Shown: positions 34,372-43,882 of the stretch, one piece after another
Numbering within the stretch: the stretch's first letter is position 1
Layout: the number at the start of each line of letters is the position of its first letter
NCBI GenBank assembly: GCA_033558025.1
Contig: JAUCEF010000010.1
Location: 1,575,001 to 1,639,000, forward strand
Direction: 5' to 3'
Origin: Phytophthora sp. 'mugwort'
Lineage: Eukaryota; Oomycota; Peronosporomycetes; Peronosporales; Peronosporaceae
DNA length: 64,000 bases
Program-made: the position numbers and the translations under genes
Notes under the pieces: generated by a model
Told to the model about the DNA's origin: nothing
Databases searched by the model: none
The model's input: the letters and a program-made list of their open reading frames with translations, nothing else

Positions 34372-34984
34372 GTCAGCACAAGCACTTCAGTTCTTGTCGA
34401 AATACTTTTATAACTCTGTGAGATCATCTAGCCATGCCAGACTCTTGACCTCATCACGATGGGGGCGTAGTTTTCATCGGTCTGGGTGTACGTCATGATG
34501 GTCAATCCCTTTCGTCTCTGTCTTCAGCGTCTGCTTCCACTTCTGCGTGCTGCTGCGAAGATATGTTGGAAAAAACAAGCACTTCCGCCCTCGCCGCCCG
34601 TGTGCCCACGCGTCCTGACTCGGTGGCTGCTCGCCGCCGCTTCCTCCTCTACGCGAGCTTCCGTTGTCATCGTCGCCTTGAAATGAGCCGTCAGCGGAGT
34701 AACTGGCCGGTCTCGTCGGCGCATGCGAGGCGCCATGTAGCACGTTTCTCTCCCCCCCCCCCAATTGGTGGCTGTGAGGCAAAACAAAATACTGACGGTA
34801 AAATCCACGGATATATTTCAATCTGGACAATACCTGACTGCATACCTGCAGAGCTCGCAAATGGGCACCCTAAATTGGGCTCCCTACCTACCCACCGAAC
34901 GGTGTGTCTCATGGGTGGGTGTGGGTACCCGAATTGGTTTCGAATACGGCGGCGGGTGGGTGAAAGCAACTCGATTAAGCCTGT
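34372..34984. other. No supported gene
   Basis: Overlapping frames on both strands in GC-rich sequence, with no recognisable domain. A C10 run is near 34755. The 3' part (34900-34980) loosely resembles DNA near 39110-39200 beyond the other end of the adjacent piggyBac element. Confidence 0.35.
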
Positions 34985-34988
34985 ATTA
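34985..34988. repeat. TTAA target site, left
   Basis: TTAA directly outside the left terminal CCCC of the piggyBac element. Matches TTAA at 39026-39029. Confidence 0.8.
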
Positions 34989-35003
34989 ACCCCTTATTTC
35001 CCG
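34989..35003 (+). repeat. piggyBac left terminal inverted repeat
   Basis: Reads CCCCTTATTTCCCGG immediately inside TTAA. Confidence 0.8.
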
Positions 35004-35722
35004 GACCCTATTCATGATGGTATATTTTACTCTGTCCCGTGTATGGATATATACATATTTGTATGTACCATCATCTAAGTCCGAATTTTGAGGTGCAGGA
35101 TCGGGGAGGACATTGAGATGTGCTAGTGAGTAAAGTAAAGGCACCTCCAACATAACGTGGCCGCATGAAGGCAAACGAGTGCATGATACCGCTTGTGATG
35201 ACTCACACCACATAAAATGTGTACTGTTTATCGGTGTAAACGCATTTTTGCACCGTTGCACACGGCCAGTAGCGATGAATGCGTCAATTGTGGCCAATTA
35301 CACGAAAGAAAAAGTTTCAATTGATTGCAAAATGGATTGCTTCACTCGAGCACACGTAGACAGAGCAAGCACCTACGCGTCCTCAGCCGCCATTCCTTCA
35401 TTGCACTCATTTGCATCGACGCTCGCTTCATTGCAACCTTTGACCGCGACCTGTTGAGCACCCGCTTCCTTCCTCCTCTTGACGATCTCACTGCCGGCGG
35501 GCCCGCTTCTTGCCTGGCCGCAACGATGGTGGACGGCCGCGCGTCTTGTGTTCTTGAAGCTGTTCGTGAGGGATGTCGTTCCCGTCGTGCCAGTCGTCGT
35601 GCCAGATGGTGAAGCAAGTGCTTGCTCTTCCGTCGCATCGAATGTTTTACATATATTTGCTGGATCATTGTCCAACGCTTAAGCTAGATAGGTGCCACAC
35701 ATAGATAGCATACATATCGTAC

Positions 35723-38591
35723 TCACCGCGTGTTTCCGCTTGGGCACTCTGGACAAAAGTACTTGGTAAACTTCAGTGGCTTAGGCTTGTATAGAGCACA
35801 CACCTTGCACAAAAGATGACGCCGTTTCACACATTGCTCGCCCTCGACAGTATCAAGGTTCTCTTCAAGTCGGTGGTCGAGAGCTTCTTCTGCCGCGACC
35901 GCAGATTGTGACGTCGAATCTGCTCTCATCGGTGATGGCGCTGTTCTCTCTCGAGCAGACGTCACCGCCTGCCACCGACGAATAGTCACAGCATTCGCAC
36001 CCGGTTATGTTGGATATCAATCCCCACGCATTGCTTATGTTGGCAAGTAAATATAGACGTACCTCAATTGCAGCAAACGCCTCGCCAGAGTCGACAGCAA
36101 GTAGCTGCTCCATCAGCTCTTTGCAGAACGCGCAACGATTAGGCGGGTGCTTGTTGTTTCACCTTTCTGTTGTGGCGATACACGATGAAGGTGTTCACGA
36201 TGGCCATATCCAGCAATCCCAGGAACAAAGTCCTGTAATAGTTGTGCGACTTGTAAGCCAACTGCACGCTGTATTGCTGCATCCGGAGCTGGTCGTGAAC
36301 GTCAACGCCACCCATCCAGCGGTGGTAATCGCGGACCAGCTCTGGCGCGGGCAGCGGTTGCATTTCTCCTTTGATGCGTCTCACTGTAAAGCGTACAAAA
36401 ATCCCAGTTAGCGTAAAGGAAACCGCAATAATCAAAAGAACGCACCACTTACTGACTGTGCTTTCCTTTCGACTGCCACCGGTCGACAGCATGTGGACCG
36501 GGTTCCGGTCCATCCACATAGCTGCTGTAATCTGAGGAAACTGCTTGTTCTCCGCCAGCGGGATTGTCTCTTGTGGCGGTACCAGCACCTCCCTCGTGTT
36601 GACGGTTTTGTATTGCTTGGTCGTGATAACACGCTGAGCGTAGCCCGCTCTATCCGTCTGGATCATGCCAGTCAAATACATGCGCCTATGGAGAAGCTTC
36701 GGTGCGAGCTTGACCGAAGGGTAGAATCGATCGGTGACGACCAAGGGCCAGGGAGACGCCAATGACGGGGGCAAAAGAGCGTTGACGTTCCGGAGTACAG
36801 CCGCCTCGCCGGAGTTGTTATCCTTGGGCATGGGTGTCTGTATGCGTGACTTGCCCCACAGTACACGTCGATTCTAAGCACAGCAGCAACAGCAAGGCAC
36901 ATATAAGCTAGTATTATGTTGGATGGTATCCCGCGAGGCGACCCTCGTTAGTCGTGTTCCAACATAAGTGCTTGTGCCGAACAAATCGCGGCAAGCTCCG
37001 GCTTACCGCGATTATTATTCATACCCACCTCATGCAGTACGCTGTCTTCACGCAGGCAGCGACAAACACCTTCGTGCCCCACTTGTAGGGCTTATCGTTG
37101 TTGAACTGCCGCGTAGGGTTGTACCTTGAACGCGAGGGTAACATCGCCTCATCGAAACTGATAACTGGTGGGGCCTTGTAACCTCGTGCGAACATGCGCT
37201 GTAGCACATCAACGACAGGCCTGATCTTCCAGGCTCGATCCAGGCGAGCTTGGGGTGACTAGTTGTTCGAGAAGTGAAGATAGCCCATGATGTGGAAAAA
37301 TCTGTTCTTCGCCAGGCCGCATCTATTCGCAGGTAGCACCCCCACGTTTTGCAGCGACCAATGGACCGCGATTCCTTTGCGTATCGGCACTAGCATCCTG
37401 GCAATTAGCAGCGCCACGACTCGGAGAACCTCCCATGCTTCGATGTCAGTAACACAGGATAAGCGGCGACGAATCTCGCCGAGTTCTTCGATGTCGCCTC
37501 CATTGCGGTGCTGCTGGGACCGTAGGGTTCGCGCTCGAAGTGGTATCGACTGCGCGTGGTATCGGTTACTCTCCACAGCTATTTGGGATCATAACTTCGG
37601 TGGCATGAAGTAGCACAGCGATGTCAAGGGGTCATCCGCCACGCTGAGAACACTGTCACTTGGGCCAAATGGACCACCGTAGAGTCCTTCGTACGTTGGG
37701 TCTCGTCCAAACTTGGTAGTGTCTGTAGTTGTTCGCAATAACCACCACAATATTAGTTCCCATACGTCAAAGCAGCCGTTGCCAACAAGACGCACCGTAT
37801 TACCACCCATCGTGACGCATCGATAAAATCATGTGCTTGTCCTTGGCGGCTGACTAGCACACCGAGTCAGGCAAATCCTCGAATCCATCGTCCGATTCCT
37901 CATTCGTCAGCTCGCCGATGTCCCAATTCCCGTTCCAGCTGTCGATGTCATCTTCTTCGTCTTCCGGCTCCTCACAAACGTCAGGCTCGTCGTCTGAATT
38001 GAGACCCGTGCATCGGTCTGCTCCAGTTGGCATCAAGTTGGGGTCCGTATCAACAACGCAGCCAGGTATCACTCTCGTCTTCATCACTTGGTGCACACGT
38101 ATGTCTGACCTCATGTAGACTGATATCCAGAGCAAGTCCTTACGTTGAGCATAGAAACATAACCTTACCTCTTCGGCGTTGCCACTGTCTTCCTGTAGAA
38201 CACTACGCCGACGCTGCCTCGTCGGTGCTGGCGTAGTACGTTTCTGTTTTCCCACGCTGACAGGACGAGGATCCGTCGCAGGGAGTGATGGCCGATCAGG
38301 AGTCACTGCATCAGTGCTAGCAACCGAGACGACCATATCTGTCACAGCGTCGGCAACCGCAGTCACTATATCATCCGGACCCTCATCACATGGTATCGCC
38401 TCCTTGGTCTCCGAGGACGCTTGTTCAGCAGCTATCTCCTTTGCCTGCGCAGATTCCATGGCATCTGCGCTCTCCACTGCTGGTGCGCTCTCTTTCGACT
38501 CGGCTATCTCCATTAACGGCGTTGTGTGCTTGGCCGCCTTCTTTCTGGACGCCTTCTTTTCCTTCCAATGTTCTGACCTTCGCTCTCCTTC
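35723..38591 (-). pseudogene. piggyBac transposase (copy 2), nearly complete but broken
   Basis: Minus-strand pieces run in order. First is an acidic N-terminus (38513-37854). Then come the RNase H-like DDE core with SFDEAMLPSRSRYNPTRQF near 37160 (first Asp), VVTDRFYPSVKL near 36740 (second) and YHRWMGGVDVHDQL near 36300 (third), and a Cys-rich C-terminus (LLCKVCALYKPKPLKFTKYFCPEC) near 35760. Introns are inferred at 36874-37028 (GTGGGT...CTTAG) and 36384-36452 (GTAAGT...TACAG). All three catalytic aspartates survive, yet three in-frame stops (TAG 37854-37856, TGA 37589-37591, TAG 37259-37261) and single-base shifts near 37812, 36850 and 36145 interrupt it. No ATG precedes the N-terminal KEKKASRKKAAKH segment in frame. 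Confidence 0.85.
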
Positions 38592-39010
38592 TTCTCAGCC
38601 CGCCGAATGCGACGCCCATGGCGTGTACTCAGCAGCACCTCAAGGCATTGCCGTTGCTCCTCTCCCGATAGCTGGTGCCGTGGGGTCTTGCTGGTGGATG
38701 CAACACCATCTCGTGTTGCTCTTGCGACGGCGTTTTGAAGAATGAGTGCTTTGGTGGCTGTCGGTCACTCGTCGGTGGTGGGTGAGTTGTCCCTACTATG
38801 TAACACTTAGTGTGACTGACACCTAACCCTGTGCACGTGGACATTTCCTACACATATGTATATATTGATTTCAGTATACCATGACAAAGGCAGTTGCTCC
38901 ATACAATCATCAAGTATAATTTTTTTCTTTATGTTGGAGATCCAACATACAAGAGATGCTGCGACAAACTGGATTAGGGTATACAGCTTCTATGTTGGAT
39001 TATCCAACAT

Positions 39011-39025
39011 ACGGGAAGTAAGGGG
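39011..39025 (-). repeat. piggyBac right terminal inverted repeat
   Basis: Read on the minus strand, CCCCTTACTTCCCGT, inverted relative to 34989-35003. Confidence 0.8.
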
Positions 39026-39029
39026 TTAA
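39026..39029. repeat. TTAA target site, right
   Basis: TTAA directly outside the right terminus; pairs with 34985-34988. Confidence 0.8.
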
Positions 39030-39571
39030 TAAAGCGATAAAAATATAACAGCAGTTGAGCTTCGAGTCCCACCATAACAGGCATCCAACAGATTTGGTGC
39101 TTTTTATTGCTGCGAGATGGGCGATTACGGATACCCGAACTGTCAGTGTGTAGCCTGACGAGTGGGGCTTGGGTATCCGATTGGATCAACAGGGGGTGGG
39201 TAGTCCATGAAGTTGCGTTTGCGACCTCTCCGCACACCTGGATAAAACCTGGACCAGAATCGTGCTCAAAATTGTATAGACGGAGACGGTTCAACAACTG
39301 GTCACCCTCCGTAAAATAAAATATGTTTTCTTGCCTAAAAATAAGGCAAGAAAACATATTTTATTTTATGACGCCATTCGCGCTAAATGTGTCCTGAAGC
39401 AAAGATCTGCCGCTTAGAATTAAGAGCGGGGGGCCCTGATAGGCCGGATATCAGCAAAACTCCTCCATGACAAATACGGCGCTGTCGCGGTTGGTTTTGC
39501 ATGAGGTGTTGCTGGCGGCCCATCGGAATGAACCGTGCAAGAGCAGTGTACTTTAACACTCCCGCTCTATG
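39030..39571. other. Non-coding; perfect hairpin and possible copia LTR
   Basis: Holds a perfect 25-bp inverted repeat (39312-39368). On the minus strand, the DNA downstream of the copia stop codon (from about 39559) begins TGTTAAAGTACAC after the purine-rich GAGCGGGAG, which could be the start of a copia LTR running leftwards. No second LTR was found. Confidence 0.35.
39312..39368. repeat. Perfect 25-bp inverted repeat (hairpin)
   Basis: Arms 39312-39336 and 39344-39368 are exact reverse complements, separated by the 7-nt loop aaaaata. The arms are AT-rich with a TTCTTGCCT core. It is not at a recognised element boundary. Confidence 0.85.
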
Positions 39572-39733
39572 CTACGGTACGATGACCTTGGCCTTGATAC
39601 CGTTCCCATCGCGCAGGAACTTGAACGTCTTGGTGTTAAGCGCCTTGGTCAGTATTTCGGCCAACTGGTTCTTGGTATCGACGTATTCGACCGTTTTCAC
39701 AGTAGCTCCACGAATTGCTAGAGCGTGGACTGG
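39572..39733 (-). pseudogene. Ty1/copia polyprotein C-terminal remnant
   Basis: The minus strand reads ALAIRGATVKTVEYVDTKNQ then LAEILTKALNTKTFKFLRD, ending at TAG (39572-39574). The Y-x-x-T-x-x-Q-x-A-[DE]-I-[LF]-TKAL pattern is the end of the copia RNase H domain. Upstream sequence loses frame near 39745, so only the tail is left. Confidence 0.65.
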
Positions 39734-40839
39734 TGTTTTCAACTGACTGGGACCTTTCCTTGTTTGCGAAGTGGGTCAATTGGTATCCACGTTAGTGTAC
39801 CTTTCGCAGCGTCATCGAGCAAGTGTCCCTGATTGGACAAAGTTTCTGCAACGCAAGGCAAAGGCAAGCAGCTCTCGGTGAGCCGTACGTCGTTTCCAGC
39901 AAATAAGTTTCGTGGAGCAATCTAACTGTCAAGCACATTACAGCTAATTATACTTCGCGTATGTACCGGAAAAAAACTACCGGTCAACAGGAAGGACTAG
40001 TCAGCCCGCATCACTTGGCAGCCGTTGATTTGTTCTAATGCCTGGATCAGATACACCTCGTGGTTAAACCCACGAGGTGTATAAAATTTCCGCGTGGCAT
40101 CTCTTACGTTGCTGCTCCGCCATGGAGGAGGTTGTCGCGAGTCAGCATGCATACAAACACTATTTGCCACTGCCTATACAGTTTTACTGTCTCGGGTACG
40201 CCCGTAGGGAGCTTGCACATGTCTACCACAACAGTGTAGACAACAGGCAGTTGAATTCACATGTACGAGGATATTGGAACATGTGAGTGAGCTCAGACCG
40301 GTTCCCGTTGTACGTTCGGTCTGAGGTCGCTCATAGGTTCCGGTTACGACCCGCAATGGTTGTGCGGCTTTAGGATTTAAAATGTTGAGCTGCTGCTGTG
40401 TGGAACAGGTTGTAGTTACTGCAGCGCTGTGTTTTCGTTTCTGTCGACGATGCGGTTCCGTGCGGTATCTGTAGAACTCTAGAAAATGAATATTATATGT
40501 GATTATGCAAGTGGAGAATGGTTTGGTTGGTTCGTTCAATAAATCTGCCCATGAAATTATGGCTACACCCCATTTCGGCAAATTTCGGGCATGTCGACTC
40601 CATTTTAGCTATCCTAAGCGCTGTCGCCGTTTGTGTGCGGTTTTTGCGTATGAATTTGATAGACTGCATATGGACCAACTGGTACACACGAAAACATACA
40701 AAATCAAGCTCGACATCACAATCCGCATAGACTTGAACAATCGTTTTGAGTGATTAGAGAAATTTCGAAAAACGTTCACACTACCATCACCTTCAAACAT
40801 CTATGTTTTAAACAGAAATTACCCTACCACGCATCGTCA
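39734..40839. other. No supported gene; small hairpin
   Basis: Unrecognised frames only (for example 40174-40581 minus, 40499-40753 plus). Contains a 13-bp inverted repeat at 40051-40082. Confidence 0.4.
40051..40082. repeat. 13-bp perfect inverted repeat
   Basis: ATACACCTCGTGG (40051-40063) and its exact reverse complement (40070-40082) around the loop ttaaac. Confidence 0.75.
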
Positions 40840-41625
40840 ATGGCAAATGGGTGGATTGATTTTACAGGACTGTGCATACTCGGGGCCCAGAAGCCCAGGT
40901 GTTGGATTTGCCTGGCACTGCTGAAGTTGTGCAGAAGCGTTTCGGGGGAGGAGGGCGTGATGCTTCTCAAACAAGCCCAGGCAAATGAGCCCTTAGGCAC
41001 GACCCCGGCAACGTGATAGAGGCGTGGAACGGCTTGGCTGCAACGTTGGCCGCTTGTCCAGATTTCGTGAGGAATAATAATCTAGATGGCAATACGGTTC
41101 AAAATCGTGTCAATGCCTTGTTCGGTATGTTGCTGGAACTTGCTCTCTTTTGGAGTGGTACTATCGCTTTCTTACTGAATGATATAGCTTCTGCGCAGAA
41201 GAAAAACGTTAGGTCGGCGCATCTTTCGGGTGTAACGGGATCTCGTAGCGAGGACGTTCTTCTCGACGAGATCTTGTCGATATTCGAAGACAGCAAGATC
41301 GAGAAAGAACAAGAAGAGGATCAATGCCGAAGCTACGGCAGCACAAGAAAGCAATGGTGAGACTATTCAACATTTCTCGAGCAGGTTTAGCGCCAAACGT
41401 ATGATGACCAGGACGAGGTCAGTGATAGCACGTTAAAAGGCAACAACTTTGCCAAGCTGGTGGACATTCTCCGTGAACAGAGGGAGAAGGAGATGGATAT
41501 CCGCTAGATGCCGTGGAAACACGAGTGGCTGGACTGTCAGGCTACGGAAACTCACTTCGTGCAGCTTTTGAAGATGCTTGTCAAGCATGAGCAGTCCCGC
41601 GTGATCGAGGACCTAAGCGTTAAAT
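40840..41625 (+). pseudogene. Myb/SANT-like oomycete family, broken
   Basis: Frames 40840-41016 and 41013-41360 together read MANGWIDFTGLCILGAQKP, then EEGVMLLKQAQANEP, then IEAWNGLAATLAACPDF, DGNTVQNRVNALF and a Ser/Glu-rich helix with VLLDEILSIFEDSK. This is the layout of a repeated oomycete protein family with a Myb/SANT-like DNA-binding N-terminus, often linked to transposons. Further C-terminal pieces (FAKLVDILREQREKEMDIR, in another frame) follow to about 41510, with stops. The frame breaks at about 41014, 41360 and 41405 show it is decayed. The family name is by resemblance and the function is not known. Confidence 0.55.
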
Positions 41626-41639
41626 GTAATTTTCCTTTG

Positions 41640-42330
41640 GTAACCATCTATTACTATTAAGCTATCGTTAAATACTCGCGTAGTGTTGGTGGGATCAAAT
41701 CGAAGTACGTATGAAGCTGGTCCCCTCCATAATGGTCGCACTGATAGTTCGTCAATTGCATCGCCACACGTAAAAACTTGCCGACAAAACTGAGGCAACT
41801 ATTCAGGTTCTTCTTGAGATCAATAAACCCACGTTTCTTCGTAACCCCGAAAATTCACTCTCCTGCAGTTCGAACAGCACTCTAATCTTTGTTGAAGACG
41901 CGCTCATGCGTCGTTTGCACGACGATCTTGAAGCGAGTCACCATATACTTGCCTTTTGAGTAAGATGGGTCGCCGGATATGGTCTTGCTTTCAAAGATAG
42001 GGTTCTTGTCGAAAAATACTGTAAAATGCCGGCTCCCGGCAAACACAGTCGTATCGTGACGCCGATCTTCGTATGGGCAGAAGCAGTGAATGCAAAGGCC
42101 GTCTGGGGTGGTCGGGCTTGCATACGACGATAATACACAGTAAGTTGCTGTCTATACAACACCGAGCTCACAGAAGTGCACTTACCTTGAAAGAGTAGAC
42201 AGTGAACGCGCTTGTGCCCGCAGTATACTTGCCGGTGCAGAGTTTTTTCCGACCGGCGCGGGAGACGAACGGGAATCGGATTTCCGTCTGGAAAAGCAAA
42301 ATCCATGGGCTGAGCTTCTACGCCTATGGC
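41640..42330 (-). pseudogene. Harbinger-like DDE transposase relic (second)
   Basis: The minus strand reads MDFAFPDGNPIPVRLPRR, then RQVYCGHKRVHCLLFQG, the early DDE block with first Asp. A likely 69-bp intron (42117-42185, GTAAGTG...TGCAAG) follows, then in a shifted frame DGLCIHCFCPY, HDTTVFAGSRHFTVFFDKNP and KYMVTRFKIVVQTTHERVFN (second and third acidic regions), ending with a piece near 41640-41800 (YFD motif). Compared with the relic at 24.7-25.8 kb this is a different subfamily. One frame change at the exon junction and one stop near 41855 break it. Confidence 0.7.
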
Positions 42331-43831
42331 ACTGCGGTAGTCGTTAATTTTGGTTTGAATAGTTTAAGTTAAAGTACATCCGTATCGCTGGTCTTCATAA
42401 TTTACTACACGGGCATTGGAATTAGTTTCGAAGCACAGCAAACGGTAGCATTAATAGCAACACGTACTCGACCACAAAATGGTTCTGCTGGGCGCTGATG
42501 TGGAACGCCAAAGCTTGTTCTGCATGTCGTGGAAGCGGCGCGGGTAGGGGAGTGATGCAGCATAATGATGAATGCGTCCTCTCAGCCCCAGCTATCACCA
42601 TTCTCTCTGGTCACGACAGCTGGGCAGAGCAAACAAGTTGACCAAGAGCTTGATGCCGTTGACGCCGAGCGGAAGTCCTTTGCGGCGCTGACGTCTCCGT
42701 ACATGCTACGTCGAAGCGCAGTCGAGCATAAGGCTACTCTGGGCTGTCAAACAACCACACATGATCCATAGCCATCCAAGTGGCCTCCTCGCTGAACGCT
42801 GACAGAGCCAGCCGGAGCTTGATAGCCTTATCCTACGTAATCTACATGTCGAAAGTCGACGTATGCGCTGCTGCCTGTGTCCTGGAGCAAGATCCTTCAG
42901 TACTGCGACGTTCGCTTCTTCTTCGGCGGGTGGTAATTTTGACTGACCCCAAGCAATCCGTTGCCAGACATGTCTATGCATTTTCCCGGGATTGTTTATG
43001 CTCGAAAAGTCTACCTGTATCACTTCTCTAACCATACCTTTCACTGTGTGAAGGAAAGTGAAGATAGTGCCAAGCTCGAATACTTACTATTGACGCTTCT
43101 TCATACAGCGATGCTAAACCGCGGTGACACCTCGCATTAGACTAGTCGAGCGGCGGTGGGTTTAGTTTTGGTCCCGTATATTGAAAGCCCGTCGGAGCGC
43201 AGCGGAGGCAGGTAGGCCCGCATAAAAAAGTATTTTAATTTTCAACCAATCGGTTAATTATATTTCCACCAATGGCCGCCTTCGGCGGAAGATTGTTTTA
43301 GCGAATGAGGGCCGCCTTCGCTGCGCTCGGCAGCCAATGAGATTGCGTCTAGAATCACGTTATGGCGTGACAGACGGACGGAGCAACGTTAGCGTTGAGT
43401 TTTAGGATTGGTGCAGTATCTAAAGGGTTAGATGTGGTCGGCCGTATTTCGCATATACGTGGTGACCCTCAGGGATGGCAGCCGACAAGTAGACAAGAAC
43501 TGAATGTCTGTCCTGCCCATGCTTATTACCACTAAAGTGTGATTAGTTATCCAAAGAGTGAACAGCAAGCTCAGCATATCTGTCAGTTGCTGAATTGAGT
43601 GGAGCGGCACCTGTAGACGAATGCGCGGTCTCTTGCGCAAAAACTGAGATGTTCACTCATCAAAAGACTGAGTACATTATCCAATAAATAATAATTAAAC
43701 ATTCCTTAAATAACGTAAACCATAGTGGATTGTGCTCCACCTTGCAATACTCAAGTCTTCGAAACTGCAGAAACCGGTTTCTATCAAAATAACCCTTTAC
43801 TAACCTTCGGTTAATTCCCCGCCGATCAACG
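42331..43831. other. No supported gene; dispersed repeat
   Basis: Holds copy 2 of the 26-bp repeat (43150-43175) and, near 43260-43340, GC-rich blocks gccgccttcg repeated twice. Frames at 42706-43044 (minus) and 43428-43640 (minus) have no recognised domain. Confidence 0.4.
43150..43175 (+). repeat. 26-bp dispersed repeat, copy 2
   Basis: Identical to 4297-4322, same orientation. Confidence 0.6.
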
Positions 43832-43849
43832 TTCATTCGTCAATCTTCC
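43832..43849 (+). promoter_or_regulatory. Oomycete Inr+FPR core promoter of M1 aminopeptidase
   Basis: TTCATTCGTCAATCTTCC: Inr TCATTCG (one mismatch to TCAYTYY), then CAATCTTCC (one mismatch to CAWTTTNYY). It lies about 35-50 bp upstream of the ATG at 43883, as usual for oomycete genes. Confidence 0.55.
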
Positions 43850-43882
43850 CCGTGCCGCTCAAGTCTCAAGTTCATATCGACG

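Larger units (their letters stand above)
34989..39025 (-). mobile_element. piggyBac element with both ends
   Basis: A 4037-bp element flanked on both sides by TTAA, the piggyBac target. Its ends are short inverted repeats: CCCCTTATTTCCCG on the left (34989-35002), and CCCCTTACTTCCCG read inward from the right (39012-39025), which match at 13 of 14 bases. It encloses a minus-strand transposase pseudogene. The motif TATGTTGGA or its complement recurs about eight times inside, with two palindromic pairs close to the right end. The element could still be moved by a transposase supplied from elsewhere, since its termini look intact; this is inference. Confidence 0.85.

Noticed and set aside
34474..34860. 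Protein-coding gene on the minus strand
   Set aside because: No recognisable domain; overlapping GC-rich frames are open on both strands.
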